In this document: positions 55,886 to 63,693 of the stretch, one piece after another
Layout: each line of letters begins with the position of its first letter
How positions within the stretch are numbered: position 1 is the stretch's first letter
NCBI GenBank assembly: GCA_965198485.1
Contig: CBDAPQ010000005.1
Coordinates: 2,604,001-2,668,000 of the forward strand
DNA length: 64,000 nucleotides
Origin: RH-AL1 sp965198485
Lineage (GTDB): Bacteria; Pseudomonadota; Alphaproteobacteria; Rhizobiales; Beijerinckiaceae
Direction of reading: 5' to 3'
Program-made: the position numbers and the translations under genes
Notes under the pieces: model-generated
Told to the model about the DNA's origin: nothing
Database searches by the model: none
The model's input: only the letters and a program-made list of their open reading frames with translations

Positions 55886-55973
55886 GGTTTAGGCGCCGGG
55901 GCCGATGTCGTCAAGAGAGCGACGGCGAGCGCGCGTGCGCGATCGGACGGCGCCGCCTTCCCTAGGAGTCATG

Positions 55974-56666
55974 ATGCCCGAAGTCATCTTCAACGGCCCA
56001 GCCGGCCGTCTCGAAGGCAGGTTTCATCCCGCGCCCAAGCGCAACGCGCCTATCGCAATCATCCTGCACCCGCATCCTCAGTTCGGCGGCACGATGAACA
56101 ATCAAATTGTCTACAACCTCTACTACGCGTTCGCCGAGCGCGGCTTTTCCGTGCTGCGCTTCAATTTTCGCGGCGTCGGCCGCAGCCAGGGTGCTTTCGA
56201 TCACGGCTCCGGCGAACTGTCCGATGCGGCCGCCGCGCTCGACTGGGCGCAGGCGATGCACCCCGAGGCACGTGCCTGCTGGATCGCCGGCGTCTCTTTC
56301 GGCTCGTGGATCGGCATGCAGCTGCTGATGCGTCGCCCCGAGATCGAGGGCTTCATCTCAGTGGCGCCACCGGCCAATCGTTTCGACTTCTCGTTCCTGG
56401 CGCCCTGCCCGTCGTCCGGTCTGTTCGTCCACGGCGATATCGATCGCGTGGCACCGCTGAAGGAGGTGATGGCTTTAATCGAGAAGCTGAAGACCCAAAA
56501 GGGCATTCTCATCGAGCACGCGGTGATCCCCGGCGCCAACCACTTCTTCGAGAACCGCGTCGATCCGCTGATCGCCGAAGTCGGCCTCTATCTCGACAAG
56601 CGCCTCGGCAGCCCGCCGCGCCTGCCGACGCCGACCCGGAGCGAGCCGGCGGCGGACAGGGCCTGA
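55974..56666 (+). CDS. Alpha/beta hydrolase (dienelactone hydrolase/YdiF-like small hydrolase)
   Basis: The 230-residue protein has the small cytoplasmic serine-hydrolase plan: LHPHPQFGGTMNN (oxyanion loop), NFRGVGRSQG, nucleophile elbow GVSFGSW, acid in HGDIDRVAP and histidine in GANHFF. It belongs to the group annotated as alpha/beta hydrolase with unknown substrate. The ATG at 55974 is chosen over 55971 because AGGAG is 5 bases away. It is divergent from the suf operon and shares the region with the ICE box. Confidence 0.88.
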   Translation: MPEVIFNGPAGRLEGRFHPAPKRNAPIAIILHPHPQFGGTMNNQIVYNLYYAFAERGFSVLRFNFRGVGRSQGAFDHGSGELSDAAAALDWAQAMHPEARACWIAGVSFGSWIGMQLLMRRPEIEGFISVAPPANRFDFSFLAPCPSSGLFVHGDIDRVAPLKEVMALIEKLKTQKGILIEHAVIPGANHFFENRVDPLIAEVGLYLDKRLGSPPRLPTPTRSEPAADRA

Positions 56667-56689
56667 TCCAGGCTGATACTCGCCGATAT

Positions 56690-57108
56690 CGCGCTATTCG
56701 CGCGGTAGCGGACCGTAGGCCATCGTAGCAGAAGGTGCCAAGGTCGACGCCGAGCGTCAGCTGGTTGCCGTGATCGCGCGTGGAATTGCGCAGCAGGCGA
56801 GGCCCCATCTGGCATGCGGCGAGCGTCAGCGCGGCGATGGTGATGGAGAACACCTGCCGGCGACGCTGATCGTCGAGGGAGCCACAGCGCCGAGCAGGGA
56901 GCGCGCGCCGGTCGCATCGCCGGAGTAGATCAGTGGGCTGTCGATCAGACATCGCGGGATCAGGTCGGCTCTGTCGACGGCCAGCAGCGCGAACGCCATC
57001 AGCGCGCAGGCGAGCACCACCAGCCCGGGAGGATCCAGACGATTCGCCGAGCAGCTGCCAGGCCTTAAGCAATCGGGCGCGCAACGGCGGGCTCCTCGTC
57101 GTCATCAA
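56690..57108 (-). pseudogene. Truncated, frameshifted DUF2254 membrane-protein gene
   Basis: From the ATG at 57108 the frame reads MMTTRSPPLRARLLKAWQLL, then another gives GLVVLACALMAFALLAVDRA, SPLIYSGDATGARSLL and VAPSTISVAG, then another VFSITIAALTLAACQMGPRL, LRNSTRDHGNQLTLGVDLG and TFCYDGLRS. That is the N-terminal third of DUF2254 proteins (transmembrane helices around a GARxLLxxIASSMITVAGVVFS-like core). It stops before the remaining two thirds. It begins inside the end of the antiporter gene, so it was probably the next gene of that operon. Confidence 0.68.
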
Positions 57109-58318
57109 ACGGCTTGTAGCGGCGTGCCAGGCGGCCGATCGTCGAGCCTTGGACCAGCACGGAGAAGATCACGCAGGCGTAGGTAGCGGCGAGGATGAAC
57201 TCCTGTCCCCCACCGCGCGGGATCGAGAGCGCGAGCGCGATCGAGATGCCGCCGCGCAGCCCGCCCCACCAGAGCAGCGGTACGGCCGCCGGTCCGAGGT
57301 TCTGGATGCGCTTGAGCAGGAAGAGCGGCATGCCGACGGCGATGAAGCGAGCCGCGAGCACGATCGGGACCGTCGCAGCAGCGAGCGCCATAATCGTGTT
57401 GTCGCGCCAGATCGTGATGGCCTCCAGCCCGATCAGGAGGAACAGCAGGGCGTTGAGGATCTCGTCGATAACCTGCCAGAATTTGACGACATATTCCTCG
57501 CCCTCCTCGCTGAGCGCGTAGGCGAAGCCCTGGTTGCCGATGATAAGGCCGGCCACGGCCATCGCCACGGGTCCCGATACGTGGAGTGCCTGCGCCGCCG
57601 CGTAGCCGCCGGTCACTACTGCCAAGGTGATCAATACCTCGACGATGTAGTCGAGGGTGGCACGCATGGCGACGAAGGCAATGGCCCCGACCACCAGCCC
57701 GGCGAGGATGCCGCCGCCAGCCTCCTGGGCGAACATCATGGTCGCCTCGCCCAATCCCAGGTCGCCCTGCCCCGACGCGGCGGCGAGCAGGATGGAGAAG
57801 ATCACGACGCCGACGCCGTCATTGAACAGGCTCTCGCTGGCGATGGTGGCCTGGATGTCGGGCGGCAGCCAGGCATCTTTGAGGATGGCGATGACGGCGA
57901 CGGGATCGGTCGGGCTGATCAGCGCGCCAAAGACGAGGCACCAGGTGAGCGACAGGTCCTGACCCGCCAGCATCAGCAATGCCTTGAGACCCAAACCGAC
58001 GAGCGCCGTCGAGAACAGCGTGCCGAACACCGCTAGCACGAGGATGGTCCAGCGTCCGCGGCGCACGTCCTTGAGGTCGATCCCCAGCGCGCCCGCGAAC
58101 AGCAGGAACGACAGCATACCATCGAGCAGCGTCGACTTGAAATCGAGGCTGGCGACGAAGCCGTGCGCCCAGCCGCGTATGCCAAGAGAGGGGAAGATCT
58201 TGGAGATGACGATTACCAGGATCGAGAGCGCCGCACCCATCAGGGTCAGCCCGATCGTCTGCGGCAGCTTGGTGAAGCGCGCGTTGAGCGTGCTGAGCAC
58301 GGCTGCGAGCACGATCAC
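57065..58318 (-). CDS. CPA1-family Na+/H+ antiporter
   Basis: The 417-residue protein has about 11 membrane helices and CPA1 marks: FAGALGIDLKDVRRG, SPTDPVAVIAIL and ESLFNDGVGVVIFS with the Asn-Asp pair that carries the cation. It should exchange Na+ or K+ for protons at the inner membrane. The start is a GTG at 58318 with little before it; the first helix appears a few residues short, so a non-standard start upstream (to about 58360) is possible. The DUF2254 remnant follows it. Confidence 0.85.
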   Translation of the reverse strand: MIVLAAVLSTLNARFTKLPQTIGLTLMGAALSILVIVISKIFPSLGIRGWAHGFVASLDFKSTLLDGMLSFLLFAGALGIDLKDVRRGRWTILVLAVFGTLFSTALVGLGLKALLMLAGQDLSLTWCLVFGALISPTDPVAVIAILKDAWLPPDIQATIASESLFNDGVGVVIFSILLAAASGQGDLGLGEATMMFAQEAGGGILAGLVVGAIAFVAMRATLDYIVEVLITLAVVTGGYAAAQALHVSGPVAMAVAGLIIGNQGFAYALSEEGEEYVVKFWQVIDEILNALLFLLIGLEAITIWRDNTIMALAAATVPIVLAARFIAVGMPLFLLKRIQNLGPAAVPLLWWGGLRGGISIALALSIPRGGGQEFILAATYACVIFSVLVQGSTIGRLARRYKPFDDDEEPAVARPIA

Positions 58319-58505
58319 GACGGCAGCGGCATCGAAGGGCGAAAGGTCGGACAGGATGAAATTCCGTATGCGTCTACGAGGCTAAGAGCATCGCGTGCGG
58401 CACGTCGCGCATGCGGCACGTACCGGCCGTGCGGCATGCGGCACGGACATGCACCGAGCCACGGTACACTCTACAAGGCCGTAACGCTTACGCTAGGATC
58501 AGACG

Positions 58506-58940
58506 ATGGCGACCTATATCTGCCGCGCGCCCGAGGGGCTACTCGGCGCCGCGGTCAAGGCGCAACTCGCCGCCACGATTACGGCCAACCATGCCGAGGT
58601 CACGAGTGGCGGCACCACCTTCGTCCAGGTGCTTTTCCGCCCCTTCGCGCAGGAGGATTGTTACATCGGCGGCAAGCCGCTCGCCGGACCGCACGTCTTC
58701 ATCGAGGGCCATATCCGTGCCGGCCGCTCGACGCTGGAGCGCGCCGATTTCGTCAGACGGACGTTGCCGGCGGTCAGCGATCTCCTTGGCGTGCCCCGCT
58801 ATGCGATCTGGATCTATCTCAGCGAGTTGCCGTCCCGCGCCATGGCCGAATTCGGTCACATGCTGCCCGAACCCGGCGACGACGCGGCCTGGCTCGCCGC
58901 CCTCCCCGAGGAGGATCGCGCACACCTGGCAAATCTGTAG
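58506..58940 (+). CDS. Tautomerase-superfamily-like protein lacking the catalytic proline
   Basis: The 144-residue protein starts MATYICRAPEGLL and holds FVQVLFRPF, CYIGGKPLAGPHVFIEGHIRAGRS (about 53-76) and IWIYLSELPSRAMAEFGHMLPE, which is the cis-CaaD/4-OT-type tautomerase plan. Active members need Pro at position 1 after Met removal; here it is Ala, so the usual chemistry is probably absent. Function unknown. It ends 1 base before the convergent hydrolase gene. Confidence 0.75.
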   Translation: MATYICRAPEGLLGAAVKAQLAATITANHAEVTSGGTTFVQVLFRPFAQEDCYIGGKPLAGPHVFIEGHIRAGRSTLERADFVRRTLPAVSDLLGVPRYAIWIYLSELPSRAMAEFGHMLPEPGDDAAWLAALPEEDRAHLANL

Positions 58941-58941
58941 G

Positions 58942-59820
58942 TCACGCGGTATCGGCCTCGGCAAGAAACGCCGCAACAGCCGCGATCGTCGCCGCATCAG
59001 CGAGGAGCGGCGCATGGGCCTGCCCCGGAACGACGAGCGTGCGATTGCCCGGCCAGCGCTGCGTCATCGCTTCGAGGATCTCGGGCGAGAGCAGGTCCGA
59101 GTTGGCGCCGCGGATCGTCAGGACCGGCGCGGGGCGGAGCGCGTCGAAAAGCGCCCAGCTGTCGGGCAGAGGCTTCGAGAGGTCGAATTCATCCAAGGTC
59201 CGGGCAAGCCCGGGATCGTAGCGCAGCCGTAGGTCGCTCTCGTCGGCGCCGAAGGTGGTTGCCGCGAAATGCCGCCACTCCTCATCGCTCAAGCCGTCGA
59301 AACCCGCCGCGGCATCGCCGAGCTTCATGAGCCGTACGGCTTCCAACAACGAGGCTGGCGTGATGGGCCGACCGACGTAGCTCTTGATGCGCACCAGGCC
59401 TGCCGCCTCGATCACGGGACCGATGTCGTTCAGCACCACTGCGGCGATGCGGTCGCGATGCTCCACCGCTAGCGCCATCACGTGCAGTCCGCCGCGCGAG
59501 GTGCCGACGAAATTCGCCCGGCTGATCGCGAGGGCTGCCAGCACGCGCAGCATGTCGGCGCGCTCCGTGGCCAAATCGTAATGTCGCCAGTCGGCATCGT
59601 GGTCTGAGAGCCCACGCCCGCGATAATCGAGCGCGACGACGCGGCGCGGCGCGGCGCCCGTAGAGAGAGCCTCCGCGAGCGGGACGAAATCGGCAGAGCT
59701 GCGGGTGAGACCCGGCAGGCAGACCGCCGCCAGTCGACCTTCGTCGCGCGCGGGCGTCCACACGCGCGCATGCAGCCGCAGGCCGTCAAGTGACGTGAAG
59801 AACTCGGATTGATCGCTCAC
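58942..59820 (-). CDS. Alpha/beta hydrolase
   Basis: The 292-residue protein has an alpha/beta hydrolase fold with VCLPGLTRSSADF (oxyanion loop), ALDYRGRGLSD, nucleophile elbow GTSRGG, a cap region, and a late acid/histidine region ending VPGQAHAPLL. It may be an esterase or a related hydrolase of small substrates. It stands alone and its substrate is not predictable. The ATG at 59820 is the natural start. Confidence 0.87.
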   Translation of the reverse strand: MSDQSEFFTSLDGLRLHARVWTPARDEGRLAAVCLPGLTRSSADFVPLAEALSTGAAPRRVVALDYRGRGLSDHDADWRHYDLATERADMLRVLAALAISRANFVGTSRGGLHVMALAVEHRDRIAAVVLNDIGPVIEAAGLVRIKSYVGRPITPASLLEAVRLMKLGDAAAGFDGLSDEEWRHFAATTFGADESDLRLRYDPGLARTLDEFDLSKPLPDSWALFDALRPAPVLTIRGANSDLLSPEILEAMTQRWPGNRTLVVPGQAHAPLLADAATIAAVAAFLAEADTA

Positions 59821-59945
59821 GCTCAGCTTCCATCCCTCGTTAGCTCTTGGTTTACCATCGCCGCGCCTGTTGGATCAGGGAAAGGCTTCATTAAAACAAA
59901 GCACCGATGTTGAAACGTGCTGTTAGAGCACGAGGGTTTTCGGTC

Positions 59946-60335
59946 ATGATCGTCGACGCCGTCGCTCCGAGCCATGCCCGCGTTCTGATTGTCGAGGATG
60001 AACCGCTGCTGCGCATGTTCAACGCGGACATGCTCATCGAAGCCGGCTTCGAAGTGCTCGAGGCAGCCGACGCCACCGAAGCGCTGCGGCTCCTCGAGAC
60101 CAACAGCGATATCCGCGTGGTCTTCACCGACGTCGAAATGCCCGGCGCCATTGACGGCTTCGCGTTGGCGCACCGCATCGGCGCGCAATGGCCGAACATC
60201 GGTGTTCTGGTGACCTCGGGTCGTCGCTACCCCGACGAGGTCTTCACCGCCGCGACCCGCTGCTTCGTGCCCAAGCCTTTTCGCGTCGCCCAGGTTGTCG
60301 AACTCATCGACGCCTTCGTGCAGTCACGGCATTGA
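59946..60335 (+). CDS. Single-domain response regulator (receiver)
   Basis: The 129-residue protein is a CheY-like receiver without an output domain. It shows the acidic pair in VEDEPLL, the phospho-aspartate in VFTDVEMPG, and the conserved Thr/Ser and Lys in VTSGR and FVPKPF. No kinase gene is adjacent. The ATG at 59946 is preferred over 59907, since GAGGG lies 9 bases before it and the receiver begins soon after. Confidence 0.87.
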   Translation: MIVDAVAPSHARVLIVEDEPLLRMFNADMLIEAGFEVLEAADATEALRLLETNSDIRVVFTDVEMPGAIDGFALAHRIGAQWPNIGVLVTSGRRYPDEVFTAATRCFVPKPFRVAQVVELIDAFVQSRH

Positions 60336-60341
60336 ACTGTT

Positions 60342-61568
60342 TCAGGTCTCGGCAGCCGAGCGCAGGGCCCTGAAACCGTAGCGCAGGTCCGGCGTGGCTT
60401 CGAAATGACGGTGGTGCTCGGAGAGTGCGTAGCGGTCCGTCATACCGGCGATGTAGTCGCAGACCAGGCGCTCGCGTCGGCCGCTGTGATCGAATGGGAT
60501 CGCCGCGCGCACGGCCCATTCCTCCGGCATCAGTCGCGGGGTCTCGCGGAACTTGAGGAAAAGGTCGCGCACCACGCCCGCCGCGCGCTCGCGGATCACG
60601 ACGAGATCCTGGTGGCGATACATGTGCACCCACAGAAATGCCTTGATCTCCATCACGGCGTCCTCCATTGGGCGCGAGAAGGCGATGACCGCGCGCCGCG
60701 CGTCGCGCACCGCATCCAGGCTGTCGAGCCCGGACAAACGCTCGCCGGCCTCGCCGACGGCATCCTCGACCAGGCGGGTGATGAGGCGACGGGTGAGCTC
60801 GTGAACCGTCCGGCTGTCGTCGAGCCCGGGATGACGCTCGGCGATCTCCTCCAGCAGGACGGCCAGGAACGGCACGGCGCAGCATTCCGACAGGGTGAAG
60901 AGCCCGGCGCGCAGACCGTCGTCGAGGTCGTGAGCGTTGTAGGCGATATCGTCGGCGAGAGCCGCCGCCTGAGCCTCCGCTGCCGCGTGACGGTCGAGAC
61001 CTAGCAGACGCTCGGCGTCCATTTTTAGGAAGATACCGGGCAAGCCGCGGGCGGCGAAGGCCGGCACCGGATCGCCGTCGCGGCCGAACAGCGGGCCGTT
61101 GTGCTTTGCTAGACCCTCGAGCGTTTCGTAGACGAGGTTCAGGCCATCGAAAAGAGCATAGCGGCGCTCCAGCTTGGTCACGATACGCAGCGTCTGGGCA
61201 TTGTGGTCGAAGCCGCCGCAGCCGGCCATCAGCGCGTCGAGCACCTCCTCGCCAGTATGACCGAAAGGCGTGTGTCCGAGGTCGTGCGCCAGCGCGACGG
61301 CCTCGGCAAGGTCTTCGTCGAGCTGAAGCGAGCGGGAGATGGCGCGGGCGAGCTGACCCACCTCGATCGAATGCGTCAGGCGCGTCCGAAAATGATCGCC
61401 CTCGTGAGGCACGAAGACCTGGGTCTTGTGCGCCAGCCGGCGGAATGCGGTGCTGTGAATGATGCGGTCGCGATCGCGCTGGAAGTCGGAGCGTGTGCGC
61501 GAAGGTGATTCCGCAAAAAAACGCCCCAAGCTGCGCTGCGGGTCGGCGGCATAGCGGGCTCTGTCCAT
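60342..61568 (-). CDS. dgt: Deoxyguanosinetriphosphate triphosphohydrolase-like protein
   Basis: The 408-residue HD-domain enzyme cuts dNTPs (classically dGTP) to nucleoside and tripolyphosphate. The metal motifs are present: STAFRRLAHKTQV, THSIEVGQLARAI and ALAHDLGHTPFGHTGEE (HD), and later DDIAYNAHDLDD. It fits the alphaproteobacterial dGTPase-like type 2 group. It converges on the receiver gene with 6 bases between stops. Confidence 0.92.
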   Translation of the reverse strand: MDRARYAADPQRSLGRFFAESPSRTRSDFQRDRDRIIHSTAFRRLAHKTQVFVPHEGDHFRTRLTHSIEVGQLARAISRSLQLDEDLAEAVALAHDLGHTPFGHTGEEVLDALMAGCGGFDHNAQTLRIVTKLERRYALFDGLNLVYETLEGLAKHNGPLFGRDGDPVPAFAARGLPGIFLKMDAERLLGLDRHAAAEAQAAALADDIAYNAHDLDDGLRAGLFTLSECCAVPFLAVLLEEIAERHPGLDDSRTVHELTRRLITRLVEDAVGEAGERLSGLDSLDAVRDARRAVIAFSRPMEDAVMEIKAFLWVHMYRHQDLVVIRERAAGVVRDLFLKFRETPRLMPEEWAVRAAIPFDHSGRRERLVCDYIAGMTDRYALSEHHRHFEATPDLRYGFRALRSAAET

Positions 61569-61645
61569 CGATCCCCGAAGAAGTCACCGCAAATCCGGTC
61601 GGCGCGGCACACGCGACCTAGCACGTCGCCGTAAGAGAGCGAAGC

Positions 61646-62113
61646 TCAGGCTCGGCGGGCTTCGAGCTCGTCGGTGCGGTAGGAGCGCCCGAGGCCGTCG
61701 AGCACGGCGTTGACCATGCCGCTCTCCTCCCGGCCAAAGAAGGCGCCAGCGACGTCGACGTATTCCTTGATGACCACCTTCGCCGGAACGTCGCGCCGCT
61801 TCTTCAGCTCATAGGCGCCGGCACGCAGGATAGCCCGCATCACGCTGTCGATGCGCGCCAGCGGCCAGGAGGCGACCAGGCCGTCGTTGACGGCATTGTC
61901 GAGCGCCATCTGGTCGGCGAGGACGCCCTTCAGGATGTCGCGGAAGAAAGCCAACTCGGCGGGATTATAGCGCTCGCCCTCGATCTCGCCGCCGATCCAG
62001 TAGGTCTCGAACTCGGAGAAGATGTCGGGCAGCGTCTTTCCGGTGACGTCCATCTGGTAGAGGGCCTGCACGGCAGCGAGGCGGGCGGCTGAGCGTTCGA
62101 CACCTCCGGCCAT
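61646..62113 (-). CDS. nusB: Transcription antitermination factor NusB
   Basis: The 155-residue helical protein binds boxA RNA with NusE in rRNA antitermination. It starts MAGGVERSAARLAAVQALYQMD and ends with ILRAGAYELKKRRDVPAKVVIKEYVDVA and GREESGMVNAVLDGLG, the usual NusB block. The ATG at 62113 overlaps the ribH stop (ATGA), a coupled ribH-nusB pair common in this group. Confidence 0.95.
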   Translation of the reverse strand: MAGGVERSAARLAAVQALYQMDVTGKTLPDIFSEFETYWIGGEIEGERYNPAELAFFRDILKGVLADQMALDNAVNDGLVASWPLARIDSVMRAILRAGAYELKKRRDVPAKVVIKEYVDVAGAFFGREESGMVNAVLDGLGRSYRTDELEARRA

Positions 62114-62586
62114 CAGGCGGCATCCCTTTGGCTCTTGATGCGCCACAGCGCGAGGGCGGCGCGGGCGGCGTCACCGCCCTTGTCGCCGCGTCCGGGATCG
62201 GCCCGCTCGAAGGCCTGGGCCTCGGTCTCCACCGTGAGGATGCCGTTGCCGAAAGCAAGGCGCCAGTCCACGGCGAACTGCGTCAGCGCCCGTGCGCTTT
62301 CGTTGCAGACGATCTCGAAATGGTAGGTGTCGCCGCGAATTACGCAGCCCAGCGCCACGGCGCCGGCGTAGCCGCCGTCTTCGACCAGCATGGCCAGCGC
62401 GGGGGCGATCTCAAGTGCGCCCGGCACGCTCACGACGTCAACCTCGGCGCCGGCCGCCGCCAGCGCCTGCTTCGCCCCGGCGAGCAGAAGCGTACCGATG
62501 TCGTCGTAGAACCGCGCTTCCACTACGAGGAAACAGGCGCCGGCGGCGTCGACGGGCGGCATGGCGGATCGGCGCGGCTCGGCCAT
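62113..62586 (-). CDS. ribH: 6,7-Dimethyl-8-ribityllumazine synthase
   Basis: The 157-residue subunit condenses the pyrimidine with the butanone phosphate in riboflavin synthesis. It shows VSVPGALEIAPAL, ALGCVIRGDTYHFEIVCNE with the catalytic histidine, and FGNGILTVET. The ATG at 62586 begins MAEPRRSAMPP; an internal ATG at 62562 is possible. ribE lies about 1.1 kb upstream in the same direction, with small genes in between. Confidence 0.94.
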   Translation of the reverse strand: MAEPRRSAMPPVDAAGACFLVVEARFYDDIGTLLLAGAKQALAAAGAEVDVVSVPGALEIAPALAMLVEDGGYAGAVALGCVIRGDTYHFEIVCNESARALTQFAVDWRLAFGNGILTVETEAQAFERADPGRGDKGGDAARAALALWRIKSQRDAA

Positions 62587-62734
62587 CGGTTTCGCGGCTT
62601 GGTGTTTGAGGAGTGCGCCTGGGTTAGCAAGTGCCCCGCGCCGTAGCAAGGAGCGTGGCCTGAGCGGATCTGCAGGGGATTCGACCGGCCTGCACTTCCG
62701 AGCGCGCCACCACGCCAGGTGACCTCCTGCGATC

Positions 62735-62998
62735 CTAGTCGAGGTCGCGTGCGGTAATCATGACACGGCCGTTCCTGGCGATGTCACCACGATCGTATTT
62801 GGCGCTTGCCACCATCTCGATCAAGGCGCGGCGCTCGGCCAGGCTCTGCTTGGGGTCCGGCGCGCCCGGCTCAAAGGCGCGGAGCGCCTCGTGGGATACG
62901 ACGATTGGCACCACGCGCTCGCCATCGCGCATGGTCACCATGAAACCGGCCGACATCCCGCGCTCGACTGGAACCTCGGTCGTGGGCGTGAGCGGCAT
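62735..62998 (-). CDS. DUF1488-like small protein
   Basis: An 87-residue protein with the core GFMVTMRDGERVVPIVVSHEALRAFEP and a helical second half, a plan I associate with DUF1488. A GGAGGAG sequence lies 8 bases before the ATG. Function unknown. It lies between ribH and a small Cys-rich gene, in the same direction. Confidence 0.7.
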   Translation of the reverse strand: MPLTPTTEVPVERGMSAGFMVTMRDGERVVPIVVSHEALRAFEPGAPDPKQSLAERRALIEMVASAKYDRGDIARNGRVMITARDLD

Positions 62999-63017
62999 GA
63001 CGTGTTCTCCTCCGCGC

Positions 63018-63046
63018 GCCTGCTGGCAAAACGCTCGCCAGCAGGC
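63018..63046. repeat. 10-bp inverted repeat upstream of the DUF1488 gene
   Basis: GCCTGCTGGC (63018-63027) and GCCAGCAGGC (63037-63046) are exact complements around a 9-base loop. There is no T run. It begins 20 bases before the DUF1488 start and could be an operator or an mRNA hairpin. Confidence 0.55.
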
Positions 63047-63053
63047 GTCCAGG

Positions 63054-63085
63054 CGTGAAAAAACCCGGCGCTAGGCCGGGCTTTC
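63054..63085 (-). terminator. Rho-independent terminator of the small Cys-rich gene
   Basis: The stem CCCGGC (63064-63069) / GCCGGG (63075-63080) is followed, on the minus strand, by a run of six T. It lies 26 bases after the stop of the gene at 63106-63312. Confidence 0.8.
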
Positions 63086-63105
63086 TTAACGAAACAACGT
63101 GCGGA

Positions 63106-63312
63106 TCAAGCGGCGCGCTGAGCAGCGGTCGCGACGTCCGCGTAGTGACCACACCAGTCTTTTTGGCTGACAACCGGCCAAAGACCGTGCGCATCAGGAG
63201 CCGGCTGTAAAATTGGAGGATTGAAGCGGCAAAGGCCTTCACCATCGGCCTTCTTGCCCGAGTTGATTCGATGATTGTCGAAGTACGTGCAACTCTCGCA
63301 ATGCGATGTCAT
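63106..63312 (-). CDS. Small Cys-rich protein of unknown function
   Basis: The 68-residue protein starts MTSHCESCTYFDNHR and continues GEGLCRFNPPILQPAP and HGLWPVVSQKDWCGHY. Four cysteines (CxxC, then single ones near residues 28 and 53) suggest a metal site, possibly zinc or iron-sulfur. I have seen this pattern (GLCRFNPP, WPVV, DWCG) in small conserved proteins of alphaproteobacteria without a known role. It has its own terminator. Confidence 0.68.
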   Translation of the reverse strand: MTSHCESCTYFDNHRINSGKKADGEGLCRFNPPILQPAPDAHGLWPVVSQKDWCGHYADVATAAQRAA

Positions 63313-63486
63313 GAAGAAGCTCCGTGATAGCCACTAACCGCTCTGACTATGAAATAGTTCTAATCTCGAATCGTTCCAAAGCCCATAATCGGCTTCCAAT
63401 ATCCGGTCGAGCCGGCTGCGGCTATCTGCGCCGGCAACTCCGCTCCGGGGTGAAGCTTTGCGCACGCACGACGTGAGGAGACAACG

Positions 63487-63693
63487 ATGAAACTCGGCGA
63501 TTTCCGCAAGCACACCAAGGACCTTTCCGACAGCGTGATCATCTCGATCGCCGAGGTCGACCAAGCCGCCGCGATGAACGTCACAAGCGTCGATATTGTC
63601 GAGGACGCCACTATCAAGGACAAGAAGGCCGACGGCCAGGAAGCCATCGATCTCGACGGCGGCAAGCAGCAGACCATCGTTCTTCGCTACTGA
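63487..63693 (+). CDS. Small hypothetical protein
   Basis: The 68-residue acidic/basic protein MKLGDFRKHTKDLSDSVIISI... has a GAGGAG sequence 6 bases before the ATG. It has alternating charged and small residues and no membrane part or known motif. It converges on ribE, with the stops overlapping by a few bases. The strong start signal is the main support. Confidence 0.55.
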   Translation: MKLGDFRKHTKDLSDSVIISIAEVDQAAAMNVTSVDIVEDATIKDKKADGQEAIDLDGGKQQTIVLRY

